Assembly (NCBI RefSeq): GCF_024298825.1
Contig: NZ_CP101153.1
Coordinates: 2,046,001-2,110,000, forward strand
Direction of reading: 5' to 3'
Source: Haloglomus salinum
Lineage (GTDB): Archaea > Halobacteriota > Halobacteria > Halobacteriales > Haloarculaceae
Length of the DNA stretch: 64,000 nucleotides
Of the stretch, positions 51,362 through 59,981 are shown one piece after another. How positions within the stretch are numbered: the stretch's first letter is position 1; each line of letters opens with the position of its first letter. Position numbers and translations under genes: made by a program. The notes under the pieces are model-generated. The model saw nothing but the letters and a program-made list of their open reading frames with translations. It made no database searches and was not told where the DNA came from.

Positions 51362-51380
51362 TGTCCGGTGATGCCGGACA
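51362..51380 (+). promoter_or_regulatory. Second copy of the IclR-type operator palindrome
   Basis: TGTCCGGTGATGCCGGACA is identical over 19 bp to the site at 50512-50530 and is extended by one more paired base on each side. It lies just after the iclR stop, 140 bp before the acyl-CoA synthetase ATG and about 90 bp before its TATA box. That position suits an activator or an upstream looping repressor site. Confidence 0.65.
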
Positions 51381-51471
51381 GAACTGCACTGGTGCTCTGG
51401 TGCTCCGGTGCTCCCGGGCAAAATCGTCTGCCGATGTGGCCGTGCGGGCGCGCACGAATTTGGGAAAACCG

Positions 51472-51479
51472 TCTTTACC
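51472..51479 (+). promoter_or_regulatory. TATA-like box for the acyl-CoA synthetase
   Basis: TCTTTACC is centred 27 nt before the ATG at 51502, the expected position for a leaderless haloarchaeal transcript. Confidence 0.5.
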
Positions 51480-51501
51480 TCGTGGACGGAACCGGTATCG
51501 C

Positions 51502-53043
51502 ATGAACTTCGCCAACTGCGTCGACCGCGCGGCCCGGAACGCCCCCGACGGGCGGGCGGTGGCGGACCCGGGCGCGTCCCTGACGTTCCGTGACCTGTCG
51601 CGTGCGAGCGACCGCGTCGCGAGTGCGCTCGACTCGCTCGGCATCGAGCCCGGCGACCGGGTGGCCGTCGCGGCGCCGAACGGGGTCGCCTTCGTCGCCA
51701 CCCACCTCGGTATTCTCAAGCGGGGCGCGCTGTCGGTCCCGCTCAACCAGCGCTTCGACGAGCGACAGGCCGAGTACGTCCTGTCGGATGCTGACGCCGA
51801 ACTCGTCGTGACCGCCGGCGACGACGCGACCGTCGGCGGCACCCGCCCGGTCTACACCTACGCCGACCTCCGCGACCGCGGGGAGCCGACCCACGAGACG
51901 GTCCCCCGGAAGGCCGACGACGAGGCCGAACTGCTCTACACCAGCGGCACCACGGGCGCCCCGAAGGGTGTGTTCCACACCCACGGAAACCTCGCCGCCA
52001 ACGCCCGGGCGCTCGCCCACTACAAGAAGTGGAGCCGCGAGGACGTGGCGCTGACCGCCTGCCCATGCTTCCACGTCACCGGGCTCAACATCACGACGAC
52101 GCCGTTCCTCGAACTGGAAGCGACCAACCACCTCCTCCCGGAGTGGGACCCCGAGACCGCGCTGACCGCCATCGAGCAGTACGAGGTGACCTACACCTTC
52201 CTCATCCCGACGATGGTGCTGGACCTGCTGGAGGCCGACACCGACGCGTACGACCTGTCGAGCCTGGAGACGGTCGGCGTCGGCGGGTCGCCGATGCCCG
52301 CAGAGCGTATCGACGAGGTCGAGGACGCGCTGGGCTGTGCACTGTTGCAGGGGTACGGGCTCACGGAGACCACGCCGCTGGCGGCGTTCACTCGCCCCGA
52401 GGAGGCCGGCCGGAAACCGGGGAGCGTCGGCCAGCCCGCCAGTGAGGTCGTCGACCTCCGCATCGAGGACCCCGATACGGGCGAGCCCGTCGAGCAGGGC
52501 GAGCGCGGCGAACTGCTGTGGGCCGGCGACACGGTGACGCCTCGCTACACCCGCGACCAGCTCACCGCCGACCGGTTCGTCCGGCGCCCCGCCGACGTGA
52601 CGGCCACGAGCGACGACACCGGCCCCGACACGGCCACGGTCGGCGACGGCGGCACCGGGAGCCACCGGCGCTGGCTCCGCTCGGGCGACATCGGCTGGGT
52701 CGACGACGACGGCTTCCTCCACGTGGTCGACCGGCTCGCGGACATGTTCACGACCGGCTGTGGCGACGTCCACCCTCGCGAGATCGAGTCGGTCATCTAC
52801 GGGCTTGACGCCGTCGAGTCGGTCGCGGTCGTCGACAGCCGGGACGACGTCCGTGGCACGACGGTCACGGCGGTCGTCCGAACGCGTGAGGGGGCCGACC
52901 TCGACGGCGCGACGGTCGTCCGGGCCTGCGAGCGCGAACTCGCCGACCACGAGGTGCCCGACCGCGTCGAGTTCGTGGACGACCTCCCCACGACCGCGAC
53001 CGGGAAGGTCGACCGGCGGCGGCTTCGTGACCTTGTCAGATAA
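51502..53043 (+). CDS. AMP-forming acyl-CoA synthetase/ligase
   Basis: A 513-residue adenylate-forming enzyme. The phosphate-binding loop is LYTSGTTGAPKGV, the adenine-binding motif is GYGLTETTP, the hinge is GDIGWVDDDGFLHVVDR and the C-terminal catalytic lysine is in TTATGKVDRR. The enzyme activates a carboxylic acid as acyl-AMP and then transfers it to CoA. Medium/long-chain or aromatic acids are possible substrates. A short insertion of Asp/Thr/Gly-rich sequence (residues about 365-395) separates the last two core strands. It is paired with the IclR regulator by a shared operator. Confidence 0.94.
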   Translation: MNFANCVDRAARNAPDGRAVADPGASLTFRDLSRASDRVASALDSLGIEPGDRVAVAAPNGVAFVATHLGILKRGALSVPLNQRFDERQAEYVLSDADAELVVTAGDDATVGGTRPVYTYADLRDRGEPTHETVPRKADDEAELLYTSGTTGAPKGVFHTHGNLAANARALAHYKKWSREDVALTACPCFHVTGLNITTTPFLELEATNHLLPEWDPETALTAIEQYEVTYTFLIPTMVLDLLEADTDAYDLSSLETVGVGGSPMPAERIDEVEDALGCALLQGYGLTETTPLAAFTRPEEAGRKPGSVGQPASEVVDLRIEDPDTGEPVEQGERGELLWAGDTVTPRYTRDQLTADRFVRRPADVTATSDDTGPDTATVGDGGTGSHRRWLRSGDIGWVDDDGFLHVVDRLADMFTTGCGDVHPREIESVIYGLDAVESVAVVDSRDDVRGTTVTAVVRTREGADLDGATVVRACERELADHEVPDRVEFVDDLPTTATGKVDRRRLRDLVR

Positions 53044-53167
53044 CCCCAGCTTTACTTGCCGACAACCGTTGCGTGTTGCGGTTTTCCCTCCTGGTTACGC
53101 CCGGAGATAATCAGTATCTATCCGGGCAGGTCCGGCTTAATGGCCTCGTTAAATCCGGCACGGTGGT

Positions 53168-53177
53168 AATTTTTAAG
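53168..53177 (+). promoter_or_regulatory. TATA-like box for the pilin gene
   Basis: AATTTTTAAG gives a strong AT run centred 31 nt before the ATG at 53204, so transcription should start about 5 nt before it. Confidence 0.5.
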
Positions 53178-53203
53178 ACCTCTAATTGGGTAACAGTAGC
53201 ATA

Positions 53204-53683
53204 ATGCTATTCGACCAGGTGGGGTGCGGACTGGGGTCCAGCGCGGCCGACGACGCCCGGGGTGGGAGTCGGGGACAGTCCGAGGTTATCGGCGCCATCC
53301 TGACCGTCGCAATCGTCGTCATACTCGGCGCGCTGGTTGGACAGTACGTGTTCGGACTCGATATCATCCAGGCCGGCGAGCAGAACGTCGGCCCGCAGAT
53401 CAGTTTCGACACGACGGTGGAGAGCAATGACGACCTCACGATCGAGCACCAGAGCGGAAGCAGTGCTGAAACGAGTGAGCTGACCATCTCTTCCGACTCG
53501 GGGACGATTCTCGATAGTCAGCAACTCAAGAACAAGGTAGACGAGGAATGGACTGCCAGCGAGTCGATAACAATCTCCAACACGAACCCGAACCTGAAGC
53601 CGGGCGAGACCGTCCGCATCATCTGGGAATCCTCGACTACCGGCGACAGCACTGTCATCCTCAAGTACGAGTACACGCCCTGA
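53204..53683 (+). CDS. Archaeal type IV pilin N-terminal domain protein
   Basis: A 159-residue pilin-like protein. The class III signal ends around SRGQSEVIGAI, where prepilin peptidase would cut after a Gly or Arg-Gly, leaving a hydrophobic H-domain (residues about 31-54, AILTVAIVVILGALVG). The remaining 105 residues form a Ser/Thr-rich beta domain, typical of haloarchaeal pilins. The leader is longer than usual (about 28 residues) and the gene is less GC-rich than its neighbours, perhaps reflecting rapid evolution. No pilus assembly genes are adjacent. Adhesion or surface attachment is the likely role. Confidence 0.88.
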   Translation: MLFDQVGCGLGSSAADDARGGSRGQSEVIGAILTVAIVVILGALVGQYVFGLDIIQAGEQNVGPQISFDTTVESNDDLTIEHQSGSSAETSELTISSDSGTILDSQQLKNKVDEEWTASESITISNTNPNLKPGETVRIIWESSTTGDSTVILKYEYTP

Positions 53684-53695
53684 GACCCAGATAGT

Positions 53696-54235
53696 CTACT
53701 CCCTGACCGCGTCCAGCCGCTCGCGCAGGTCCCCCAACTCGACCGGCCCCCACGTCTCGAGGTCGTAGCTCACGTCCAGCAGCCGTCCGACCAGCACCTC
53801 GTCCTCGTCCGCGACCGCCCGGGCCACCTCGCCGCGGAACCGCTCCTCGACGGCCCGTCCCAGCCGCTCGCGGTCGACCGCCCGCGACTCGATATCGAGG
53901 ATGTGTGGCAGGTCGGCGGCGCCCTCCGGGAGCGTCGGGAAGGCCGACGGTCCCGGGACGAGGAGGGGCTCGGCGTCGGGCGTGTCACCCTCGTCGTCGC
54001 GCGGGTACTCGACCAGCGCGTACGCCCGGACGACCTGGTCGATGCGCTCCTCGGGCGGCGGTTCGACACCCCGGCGGAAGGCGAGTTCCTGCAGCGCCTC
54101 GGTCAGCTCCGTCCGCGTGAGTCCGCCGAACAGGTCGGCGACGCCTGCGGCCTCGTCCAGCGAGAGGTCGAGGCGCTCGTCCGCAGCGTCGCCCGAGCCG
54201 TCAGCCCCGTCTCCCTCGCCGTCGTCGCCGCTCAT
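53696..54235 (-). CDS. Conserved haloarchaeal protein, coupled to the glycosyltransferase
   Basis: A 179-residue acidic protein, tentatively of the family I recall as DUF7109. It begins with an acidic disordered tract (residues 1-25), then EAAGVADLFGGLTRTELTEALQELAF, a helical domain, and near the C-terminus VGRLLDVSYDLETWGPVEL. No catalytic motif is visible. Its ATG overlaps the stop of the upstream glycosyltransferase gene by 4 bp (ATGA), so the two are translationally coupled. It may be an accessory or regulator of that enzyme. Confidence 0.75.
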   Translation of the reverse strand: MSGDDGEGDGADGSGDAADERLDLSLDEAAGVADLFGGLTRTELTEALQELAFRRGVEPPPEERIDQVVRAYALVEYPRDDEGDTPDAEPLLVPGPSAFPTLPEGAADLPHILDIESRAVDRERLGRAVEERFRGEVARAVADEDEVLVGRLLDVSYDLETWGPVELGDLRERLDAVRE

Positions 54236-55335
54236 ACGTGTTCCTCCGCGGCGGCATCGAGGTCGGCACGGACGGCCTCGGCGACCTCCGCCGTGGTCAC
54301 CGGCGCCTCGTTCCACGGCGGGAGCCGGGTGTCCTCGCCGGGTGGCGCGATGCTGTCGGCGTACGATTCGACCTGCTCGCGCTCGCCGGCACGGTCGTAC
54401 TCGAGCCCGTTGAACGCGGCGTCGGTGGCGTACGCGTCGACGAATCCGTCGGCCGCGTCGCGGTAGCGGGCCGGGAGCGTCTCGTAGTCGGGGGTCACCC
54501 CGCCGTCCTCGACGGCCCGCAGCAGCGCCGCCCCGACCTCGTCGGCCATCGTCGACAGCCCGGCCGGGCCCGACACCGCGCGGTGGTCGTGTTCGTGCAG
54601 GCCGAGGTCGACCTGGGCGCTGCCGTCGAGCCCTGCGGCGTGGAAGGCGTCGCCGAGCGTGCCCACCTCGAGGCCCCAGCCGCGCTGGACGTGCAGCGAG
54701 CGGATGACATCGCTCGTCGCGGCGAACTCCCCGGCCAGCGCGTACCGGAACGCGCCGAGGTAGTCGAGAACCGCGGCGTCGTGGCTATCGTTCAGTGCTC
54801 GGACGAGCGGCGCGTAGAACAACCGGAACAGCCGGCCGTACAGCCGCCGGTTCTCGACGCGGGCGTAGTACCCCTTCGAGAACTGGAACCCGTGGGCCAG
54901 CGGGAACAGGAGCCGCGGGACGTGCGCCCTGCTGTAGGTGGAGGCGTCGGCGTCGTGGACGGCCACGTAGTCGGATTCGGCGGCCCGGCCCAGCGCCAGC
55001 CACACGTCCCGGCCCTTCCCGCGGCGGCCGTTCAGCCCCTCGCTGGCCAGCAACTCGCCGAGGCGGGGGCCGTCGCACCAGAGCGTCTCGACGGTGAGGT
55101 CGAACGAGTCCAGCCACGCACGGACGGCGGGGACGCGCTCGGCCTCCGCACGAAGGGCGATGACGACCCGCTCGGGCGCCACGTCCTCCAGCGCCGTCAT
55201 GACGCGCTCGGCGGCGAGGCTGGCGTGTTCGCGCTCGGTCATCGGCACGACCACGGCGGCGTCGTCGACGGGCGCGTCGGGGACGGGGTCCGTGAAATCG
55301 TGGAGCGTCGTCACCCGCTCCTGGACGTACTCCAT
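54232..55335 (-). CDS. Glycosyltransferase family 2 protein (GpgS-like)
   Basis: A 367-residue GT-A fold glycosyltransferase. The metal-binding motif is HDADAST with D128 and D130, preceded by a GRRGKGRDVW donor-binding segment and followed by SKGYYARVENRRLYG, typical of glucosyl-3-phosphoglycerate synthase-like enzymes. These transfer glucose or mannose from a nucleotide sugar to phosphoglycerate or similar acceptors, contributing to organic solutes or glycolipids. Which donor and acceptor are used is unknown. The ATG at 55335 was preferred over an upstream one with a Ser/Gly-rich extension. Confidence 0.86.
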   Translation of the reverse strand: MEYVQERVTTLHDFTDPVPDAPVDDAAVVVPMTEREHASLAAERVMTALEDVAPERVVIALRAEAERVPAVRAWLDSFDLTVETLWCDGPRLGELLASEGLNGRRGKGRDVWLALGRAAESDYVAVHDADASTYSRAHVPRLLFPLAHGFQFSKGYYARVENRRLYGRLFRLFYAPLVRALNDSHDAAVLDYLGAFRYALAGEFAATSDVIRSLHVQRGWGLEVGTLGDAFHAAGLDGSAQVDLGLHEHDHRAVSGPAGLSTMADEVGAALLRAVEDGGVTPDYETLPARYRDAADGFVDAYATDAAFNGLEYDRAGEREQVESYADSIAPPGEDTRLPPWNEAPVTTAEVAEAVRADLDAAAEEHV

Positions 55336-55443
55336 GTACCGGGCTGTAGTGGCGGCGTGCGTATCAATCCCGCCACTCGATGTCGGCTTCAGGGGTGCGT
55401 GCACATCGTGCTGGCGCGTTCGTATGCTCGACCACGAACTCCG

Positions 55444-55774
55444 CTCGGGCGGGACTGAAAGGGGCCGCTGGCTCGACCCGTCCCGGACGACGCAAGCACT
55501 GGACCGGAGCGAGCGCAGCGAGCGGAGGGAAGCGCGCAGCGAGGCCCGGGCGGTCGAGCCAGCGGGGGCTTTCTACGTCCCCTGGGACTCGATAGTAGCC
55601 GACGGAATCCTGTTGAAAGCCCCCGGCCGCTCGGGGTCCCGCGGCTCGCTGCGCGCTTCCTGTTCCGGGCATGCGGTTCCCTCCCTGCGGTCGGTCACCG
55701 TTCCGGGCATGCAGTCCAGTGCTTACTTCGCCGGGGAACCGCCGAGCGGCCGGCCCCTTTCAGTCCCACCCGAG
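55444..55774. repeat. 331-bp element bounded by 24-bp inverted repeats
   Basis: The ends, 55444-55467 and 55751-55774, match over 24 bp with one mismatch (CTCGGGCGGGACTGAAAGGG in the left arm, followed by GCCG). Inside are two further hairpin-forming arms: GCTGGCTCGACC near 55468 with GGTCGAGCCAGC near 55552, and GTTGAAAGCCCCCGGCCGCTCG near 55611 pairing with the right end. GCGCGCTTCCTGTTC (55652-55666) also occurs at 34257, and GCATGCCCGGAAC at 8029-8041 reappears here inverted. The 484-bp gap 55336-55819 holds nothing else. Confidence 0.8.
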
Positions 55775-55819
55775 TCGGGTTCTCGCACAGTCGCTCTGCA
55801 GTCGAAACCGGGGTGTGTG

Positions 55820-56395
55820 CTACTCCTCCTCGGGCTGGAAGCCGATGCCGTCGGGCCACCCGGTCGGCGCAGCTGCGCTCGGCTCCGCGAACTCGCGCTT
55901 GAGGACCATCGGCGTCCGTTCGAGCGACAGGACGAGGTTGTCGTCCTGGTTGAACGCCCGGAGTTCGGTCGTGACGATGCCGGAGTGCTCGCGTGACTCC
56001 AGTTCCCGTTTCGAGAGCACCTCGCTCTCGGCGAAGATGGTGTCGCCGTGGTAGACGGGTGCGTGGTGGCGGACGTTGTCGTAGCCGAGGTTGGCCGTCG
56101 CGTTCGCGCTCACGTCGATGACGCTCATCCCGACGACGAGCGCGAACACGTACGTCCCGTCGACGAGGCGCTCGCCGAACTCAGTCTCCGCGGCGTAGGC
56201 CTCGTTGAAGTGCATCGGGTTGACGTTCATCGTCAGGTTCGTGAACCAGACGTTGTCCGTCTCGGTCACCGTCCGCCCGTAGGGGTGTTTGTAGACGTCG
56301 CCGACCGCGAAGTCCTCGTAGAAGCGGCCCTGCCAGCCCTCGACGAGACGGCGGTCGTGGTCGGCCTCGTCCTCGGTGTCGGTGTCGTCGGCCAT
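55820..56395 (-). CDS. MaoC-family dehydratase
   Basis: A 191-residue hotdog-fold hydratase. The active-site segment reads NVNPMHFNEAYAA with the Asx-x-x-x-x-His pair at about residues 57-62, and LVDGTYVFALVVGMS is the following hydrophobic helix. It should hydrate or dehydrate a 2-enoyl-CoA or a branched analogue such as mesaconyl-CoA. It is a single-domain form, shorter than the mesaconyl-C1-CoA hydratases. It is on the same strand as, and 146 bp downstream of, the aIF6 gene. Confidence 0.91.
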   Translation of the reverse strand: MADDTDTEDEADHDRRLVEGWQGRFYEDFAVGDVYKHPYGRTVTETDNVWFTNLTMNVNPMHFNEAYAAETEFGERLVDGTYVFALVVGMSVIDVSANATANLGYDNVRHHAPVYHGDTIFAESEVLSKRELESREHSGIVTTELRAFNQDDNLVLSLERTPMVLKREFAEPSAAAPTGWPDGIGFQPEEE

Positions 56396-56541
56396 ACGCC
56401 GGCGTCTCACGGCCGTGACTAACCGGTTGTGGGCGCGCGATTACACAGGTGCCGGCCGCGTAGTCGAAATACTCGGGGGTATAGGTGATGGATATCCTCT
56501 TATGCCGAAAAATTGGCAAATATTCTCCGCACGTCGGGTAC

Positions 56542-57207
56542 TCAGTCGATGTAGCCCAGCGCGTTCTCGATGCGGCCCAGTTCCGGGCCGGAGGTGTCCT
56601 GCCCGACGACGAAGCCGTTCTCGTTGGCGACCAGGCCGGAGCCGACGAGCGGCCCGCCGTAGTTGATGGTGCCGAGGTCGGCCGGCACGTCCAGCAGGTC
56701 CTCGAGGAAGTCCAGTTCCTCGTCGGTCGATTTCGGGTGGCAGAGGACGCCGCGGTTGGTGGCGACGGCCGCCGTACCAACCGTGCGGACGCCCGCGAGG
56801 TCGCCGCGCTCGACGGGCACGTCCAGCGTGTCCTCGACGGCCTGCACCGCCTTCCGCGAGAGGTCCGGATGGACGTAGGCGCCGTGGTCGTTACAGCAGA
56901 CGACGTTGCCCGCGGCGTTCACCCGGCCGGGGAGTTCGCCGACGGGGAGGTCCGTGGCGTCCTCGATACGCTCGATCTCGCGCTCGTTGGCGCGGCTGCT
57001 GACGAGGATACCGTTGGCGTTGCCGGTGGCGAGCGCGCCGACGGTCGCCGAGCCGCCGACCGTCGTGGGGACGGCCGGCACCTCTAGTTCCTCGACGAAC
57101 GACTCGCGGACCTCATCCTCGGCGTCGCGCCGAATCAACAGGCAGTCGTCGGTGGCGCGGCTGAAGACGCCGATGTACGACGAACCCCCGAATGCCGCCC
57201 GGAGCAC
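56542..57207 (-). CDS. eif6: Translation initiation factor aIF6
   Basis: A 221-residue anti-association factor that binds the 50S subunit and prevents premature joining. It has the five-fold pseudo-symmetric repeats of the family, each with a conserved Gly-rich turn and terms such as [24 protein letters not shown] and [16 protein letters not shown]. The GTG start at 57207 is one base from the L31e stop. The gene ends the rpl39e-rpl31e-eif6 operon. The usual companions downstream (ribosomal LX, prefoldin alpha, ftsY) are not found; a MaoC gene follows. Confidence 0.97.
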   Translation of the reverse strand: MLRAAFGGSSYIGVFSRATDDCLLIRRDAEDEVRESFVEELEVPAVPTTVGGSATVGALATGNANGILVSSRANEREIERIEDATDLPVGELPGRVNAAGNVVCCNDHGAYVHPDLSRKAVQAVEDTLDVPVERGDLAGVRTVGTAAVATNRGVLCHPKSTDEELDFLEDLLDVPADLGTINYGGPLVGSGLVANENGFVVGQDTSGPELGRIENALGYID

Positions 57208-57208
57208 G

Positions 57209-57484
57209 TTACGCGGTCTCTGCTTCGACGACGGCCTCGCCGTCCTCTTCGAAGCGTGCGGCGCGGACGCGGAGCTTGGACGGCGGCTTCTTGCGGCCGC
57301 GCGACCAGACCTCCTCGTTGATGGAGGGGTCGAGCCGGACGTCGTCCTCCTCGACCTTGAAGTGCTTCGCGAGGTGGCCGCGGATGATGCTCATCGCCTT
57401 GTCCGCGCGCTTGTGCTTGGCCGTGGCCTGCACGTCGCGCAGCGGCACCGTCACCACACGCTCCTCGAAATCACTCGCGCTCAT
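57209..57484 (-). CDS. rpl31e: 50S ribosomal protein L31e
   Basis: A 91-residue archaeal/eukaryal large-subunit protein. The [14 protein letters not shown] opening, the [20 protein letters not shown] helix and the [16 protein letters not shown] basic segment are diagnostic. The TAA of L39e is directly adjacent to the ATG of L31e, and the following aIF6 starts one base after its stop, so the three genes form one tight operon. Confidence 0.98.
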   Translation of the reverse strand: MSASDFEERVVTVPLRDVQATAKHKRADKAMSIIRGHLAKHFKVEEDDVRLDPSINEEVWSRGRKKPPSKLRVRAARFEEDGEAVVEAETA

Positions 57485-57637
57485 TTACTCGTCCGTGTCG
57501 TTCCGCCGCCAGTTGCGGCGCTTGGGGTTGCGGGTGGTGTCGCGGTCCGTCTTCATGATGACCCACGCCGGGACCCGGCTGTTCTGCTTCTCGAGCTTGG
57601 CCAGCCGCTTCTTGGAGGCCTTCGACTTCTTACCCAT
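57485..57637 (-). CDS. rpl39e: 50S ribosomal protein L39e
   Basis: A 50-residue, very basic protein of the archaeal large subunit. [19 protein letters not shown] and the C-terminal [10 protein letters not shown] are the classic L39e segments, and the length is exactly that of the family. It is the first gene of the operon, and a TATA-like box lies 28-29 nt before the ATG. Confidence 0.97.
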   Translation of the reverse strand: MGKKSKASKKRLAKLEKQNSRVPAWVIMKTDRDTTRNPKRRNWRRNDTDE

Positions 57638-57660
57638 GGTACGCCCACTTCCGACGCGGC

Positions 57661-57670
57661 GGTTAAATTC
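57661..57670 (-). promoter_or_regulatory. TATA-like box of the rpl39e-rpl31e-eif6 operon
   Basis: The minus strand reads GAATTTAACC, centred 28-29 nt before the rpl39e ATG. It is the only AT-rich string in this gap and fits a leaderless ribosomal promoter. Confidence 0.5.
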
Positions 57671-57759
57671 TTGTTCCTTTGGGCGCCCCACCCGGATAGC
57701 GATGTCCCGCCTGGATGGTGGCCGGTCCCACCCGGACGGCGACCGGTAGCCCGGTGCGT

Positions 57760-59340
57760 TCAGGCGACCTCTGTCCCCTCGACCTCGCCGGCGTCGTCCT
57801 CGTCGTCCCGCAGCCGGAACTTCTGGACCTTCCCGGACGGGTTCTTCGGCAGCTCGTCGACGAAGTAGTACGCTCGCGGGCGCTTGAAGTCCGCGAGGTC
57901 GTCGCTCTCGAGGCAGAACGCGTCCAGCGTCTCGGCATCGGTGTCGCCCACGACGTACGCGACGACGGCCTGTCCCCACTCCTCGTCGTCCTCGCCGACG
58001 ACGGCCGCCTCGACAACCTCCTCGTGGCGGAACAGCACGTCCTCGACCTCCGCGGGGTAGACGTTCTCGCCACCCGAGACGATCATGTCGTCCTTGCGGT
58101 CGACCACGTAGAGGTAGCCGTCCTCGTCGCGGTAGCCCAGGTCGCCCGTGTAGTACCACTCGCGCCCCTCGTGCTCGCGGAGCGACTCGCGGGTCGCCTC
58201 CGGCCGGTTCCAGTACTCGCGCATCGTGCACGGCCCGGCGAACAGGATCTCGCCGATGGCACCCTGCTCGACGGTCGCGTCGGGATCGGCGTCCGGTTCG
58301 ACGATGCGAACGCGGTGGTTGAGTGCGGGTAGCCCCGCCGACCCCTGCTTCGTCAGCTGTTCCTCGGGGCTCTGGAAGGAGCCACACGGCCCGATCTCGG
58401 TCATCCCGTACGCCTGCACGTAGTCCTCACAGAGGTGCTCCATGCAGGCGTCGAGCACCTCCTCGGGCATCGGTGCGGCCCCGTACAGCCCCAGTCGGAG
58501 CGAGGAGACGTCGTGGTCGGTCTCGGCCGCCGTGCGGGCGACCCCGTTCCACGCCGTCGGCGCCGCGAAGAACACCGACACCTCGTGCTCCTCGAAGGCA
58601 TCGAGCACCTGCACCGGGTCGAACTCGTGGTGGATGACGCTGGTCGCGCCGCGCTGGACCCGCGGGAACAGGTTGGCGTGGAGTTCGGCGCAGTGGTACA
58701 GCGGGAGCGCCGACAGCCCCACGTCGTCGGTGGTCAGGTTCATCTCCGCGATGCAGAGCAGGTTGTGCTCCATCATGTCCCGGTGCTCGTGGACGACACC
58801 CTTCGGCCGGCCCGTCGTCCCCGACGTGTAGATGAACGCGTACGCGTCCGTCTCCTCGACCACGGTGTCCGGGCGCTCGGCGCTCGCACCGTCGAGCAGG
58901 TCGTAGAAGTCGTGGTCGTCCGCGGGCACGTCGTCGTCGACGTAGACGTACTCCTCGACGGTTTCGAGGTCGTCGCGGGCGCCGTCGACGGCGGTCTTCG
59001 TGTCCTCCTCGTACAGCAGGACCGTCGAGCCGGCGTCGTTGACGATGAACTCCACCTCGCCGGCCGGCAGCCGGTAGTTGAGCGGGTTGAACACGGCGCC
59101 CAGTTTCGCGCAGGCGTAGACGGCGAGGCAGATCTCCGAGCCGTTGAACAGCATCGTCGAGACCCGGTCGCCCTTCTCGACGCCGAGGTCGGCCAGCGCG
59201 TTCGCCAGCCGGTTGGCCTTCTCGTCGAACTCGGCGTAGGTCCAGTACTGGTCCTTCCGCGGGTAGACGATGGCGTCGCGTTCCGGGTGGAGCTCGGCAC
59301 TTCGTTCGAGCGTGTCGGCTATCGTGGCGTGAGATGCCAT
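57760..59340 (-). CDS. AMP-forming acyl-CoA synthetase (long-chain type)
   Basis: A 526-residue adenylate-forming enzyme and a paralogue of the synthetase at 51.5 kb. The phosphate loop is [14 protein letters not shown], the adenine-binding motif [10 protein letters not shown], the hinge [20 protein letters not shown] and the catalytic lysine in NPSGKVQKF. The hinge and C-terminal motifs are closer to long-chain or phenylacetate-type ligases. The ATG at 59340 was chosen. The minus-strand TATA-like string CGTTTTGTG lies about 26 nt upstream. Two regulators follow on the same strand further upstream. Confidence 0.94.
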   Translation of the reverse strand: MASHATIADTLERSAELHPERDAIVYPRKDQYWTYAEFDEKANRLANALADLGVEKGDRVSTMLFNGSEICLAVYACAKLGAVFNPLNYRLPAGEVEFIVNDAGSTVLLYEEDTKTAVDGARDDLETVEEYVYVDDDVPADDHDFYDLLDGASAERPDTVVEETDAYAFIYTSGTTGRPKGVVHEHRDMMEHNLLCIAEMNLTTDDVGLSALPLYHCAELHANLFPRVQRGATSVIHHEFDPVQVLDAFEEHEVSVFFAAPTAWNGVARTAAETDHDVSSLRLGLYGAAPMPEEVLDACMEHLCEDYVQAYGMTEIGPCGSFQSPEEQLTKQGSAGLPALNHRVRIVEPDADPDATVEQGAIGEILFAGPCTMREYWNRPEATRESLREHEGREWYYTGDLGYRDEDGYLYVVDRKDDMIVSGGENVYPAEVEDVLFRHEEVVEAAVVGEDDEEWGQAVVAYVVGDTDAETLDAFCLESDDLADFKRPRAYYFVDELPKNPSGKVQKFRLRDDEDDAGEVEGTEVA

Positions 59341-59462
59341 ATCTGTACAAGAGGTAGCCGTCACAAAACGGTATGGGGCGTCCCGGTTCCGTCGGGTGGA
59401 TTCGACTGGCGACGTGCGCCCGGAGCGGTTGCTCTCGGCCGCGTGGCGTGTCAGCCCCGGTG

Positions 59463-59870
59463 TCAGTCCGCGAGGGCGCTGAACGTGGCGATGTCGCCCG
59501 ACTCCTCCGACTGCGAGGCGTTCGAGAGGCGCACGGAAACCCCCTCGGGCCCCATCGTGACGACGACATCGTCGACGGCGCGGACGTACTCGCTGGCGTG
59601 CTTGCCGGAGCGTCGGATGCGGACGCGCTCCTCGACCAGCGATGCCTCCGTGAGGATGTCGAGTTTCCGGTAGGTCGTCGACGTCGGGAGGTCGCACGCC
59701 TCGGCGACCTCGCTCGCGGTCAGGGCGCTGTCGCCCGTCGCCTCGAGGATGGAACGGCAGTCCGGGTCCTCGAGCGCACCGAGAACCGTCTCGACAGCGT
59801 CGGCGTCCTCGAGGAGGGTTGCGTCGTTCTGGCGGCGGAGCGTCGGGGTGGCCATCTGGGAACCGTTCAT
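59463..59870 (-). CDS. Winged-helix DNA-binding protein (ArsR/HTH_20-like)
   Basis: A 135-residue regulator. An LEDPDCRSILEATGDSAL segment leads into the winged helix ALTASEVAEACDLPTSTTYRKLDILTEASLV, typical of haloarchaeal ArsR-like regulators. The C-terminal 45 residues are beta-rich and may bind a ligand or dimerise. The ATG at 59870 was preferred; an in-frame ATG five codons further in is possible. A strong TATA box lies about 57 nt upstream. Target unknown; the downstream acyl-CoA synthetase gene is a candidate. Confidence 0.85.
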   Translation of the reverse strand: MNGSQMATPTLRRQNDATLLEDADAVETVLGALEDPDCRSILEATGDSALTASEVAEACDLPTSTTYRKLDILTEASLVEERVRIRRSGKHASEYVRAVDDVVVTMGPEGVSVRLSNASQSEESGDIATFSALAD

Positions 59871-59922
59871 ACCAGTAGGTGAACGCGTATCGGGAGGAAC
59901 CCGCACCCCCAGCAACGGGGTG

Positions 59923-59932
59923 GTTTATATAC
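59923..59932 (-). promoter_or_regulatory. Strong TATA box for the 59.5 kb regulator
   Basis: The minus strand reads GTATATAAAC in GC-rich sequence between the two regulator genes. Transcription should start near 59900, giving the regulator message a 5' leader of about 30 nt. Confidence 0.6.
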
Positions 59933-59981
59933 TCGGCGCGCAGAACCGGTCCGAGCCGCTCCCGGGGAGGCGGCGCGCGGG

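Noticed and set aside
55444-55774. Insertion sequence or transposon remnant
   Set aside because: Inverted ends are present but no transposase frame and no obvious flanking direct repeat; kept as repeat element only.
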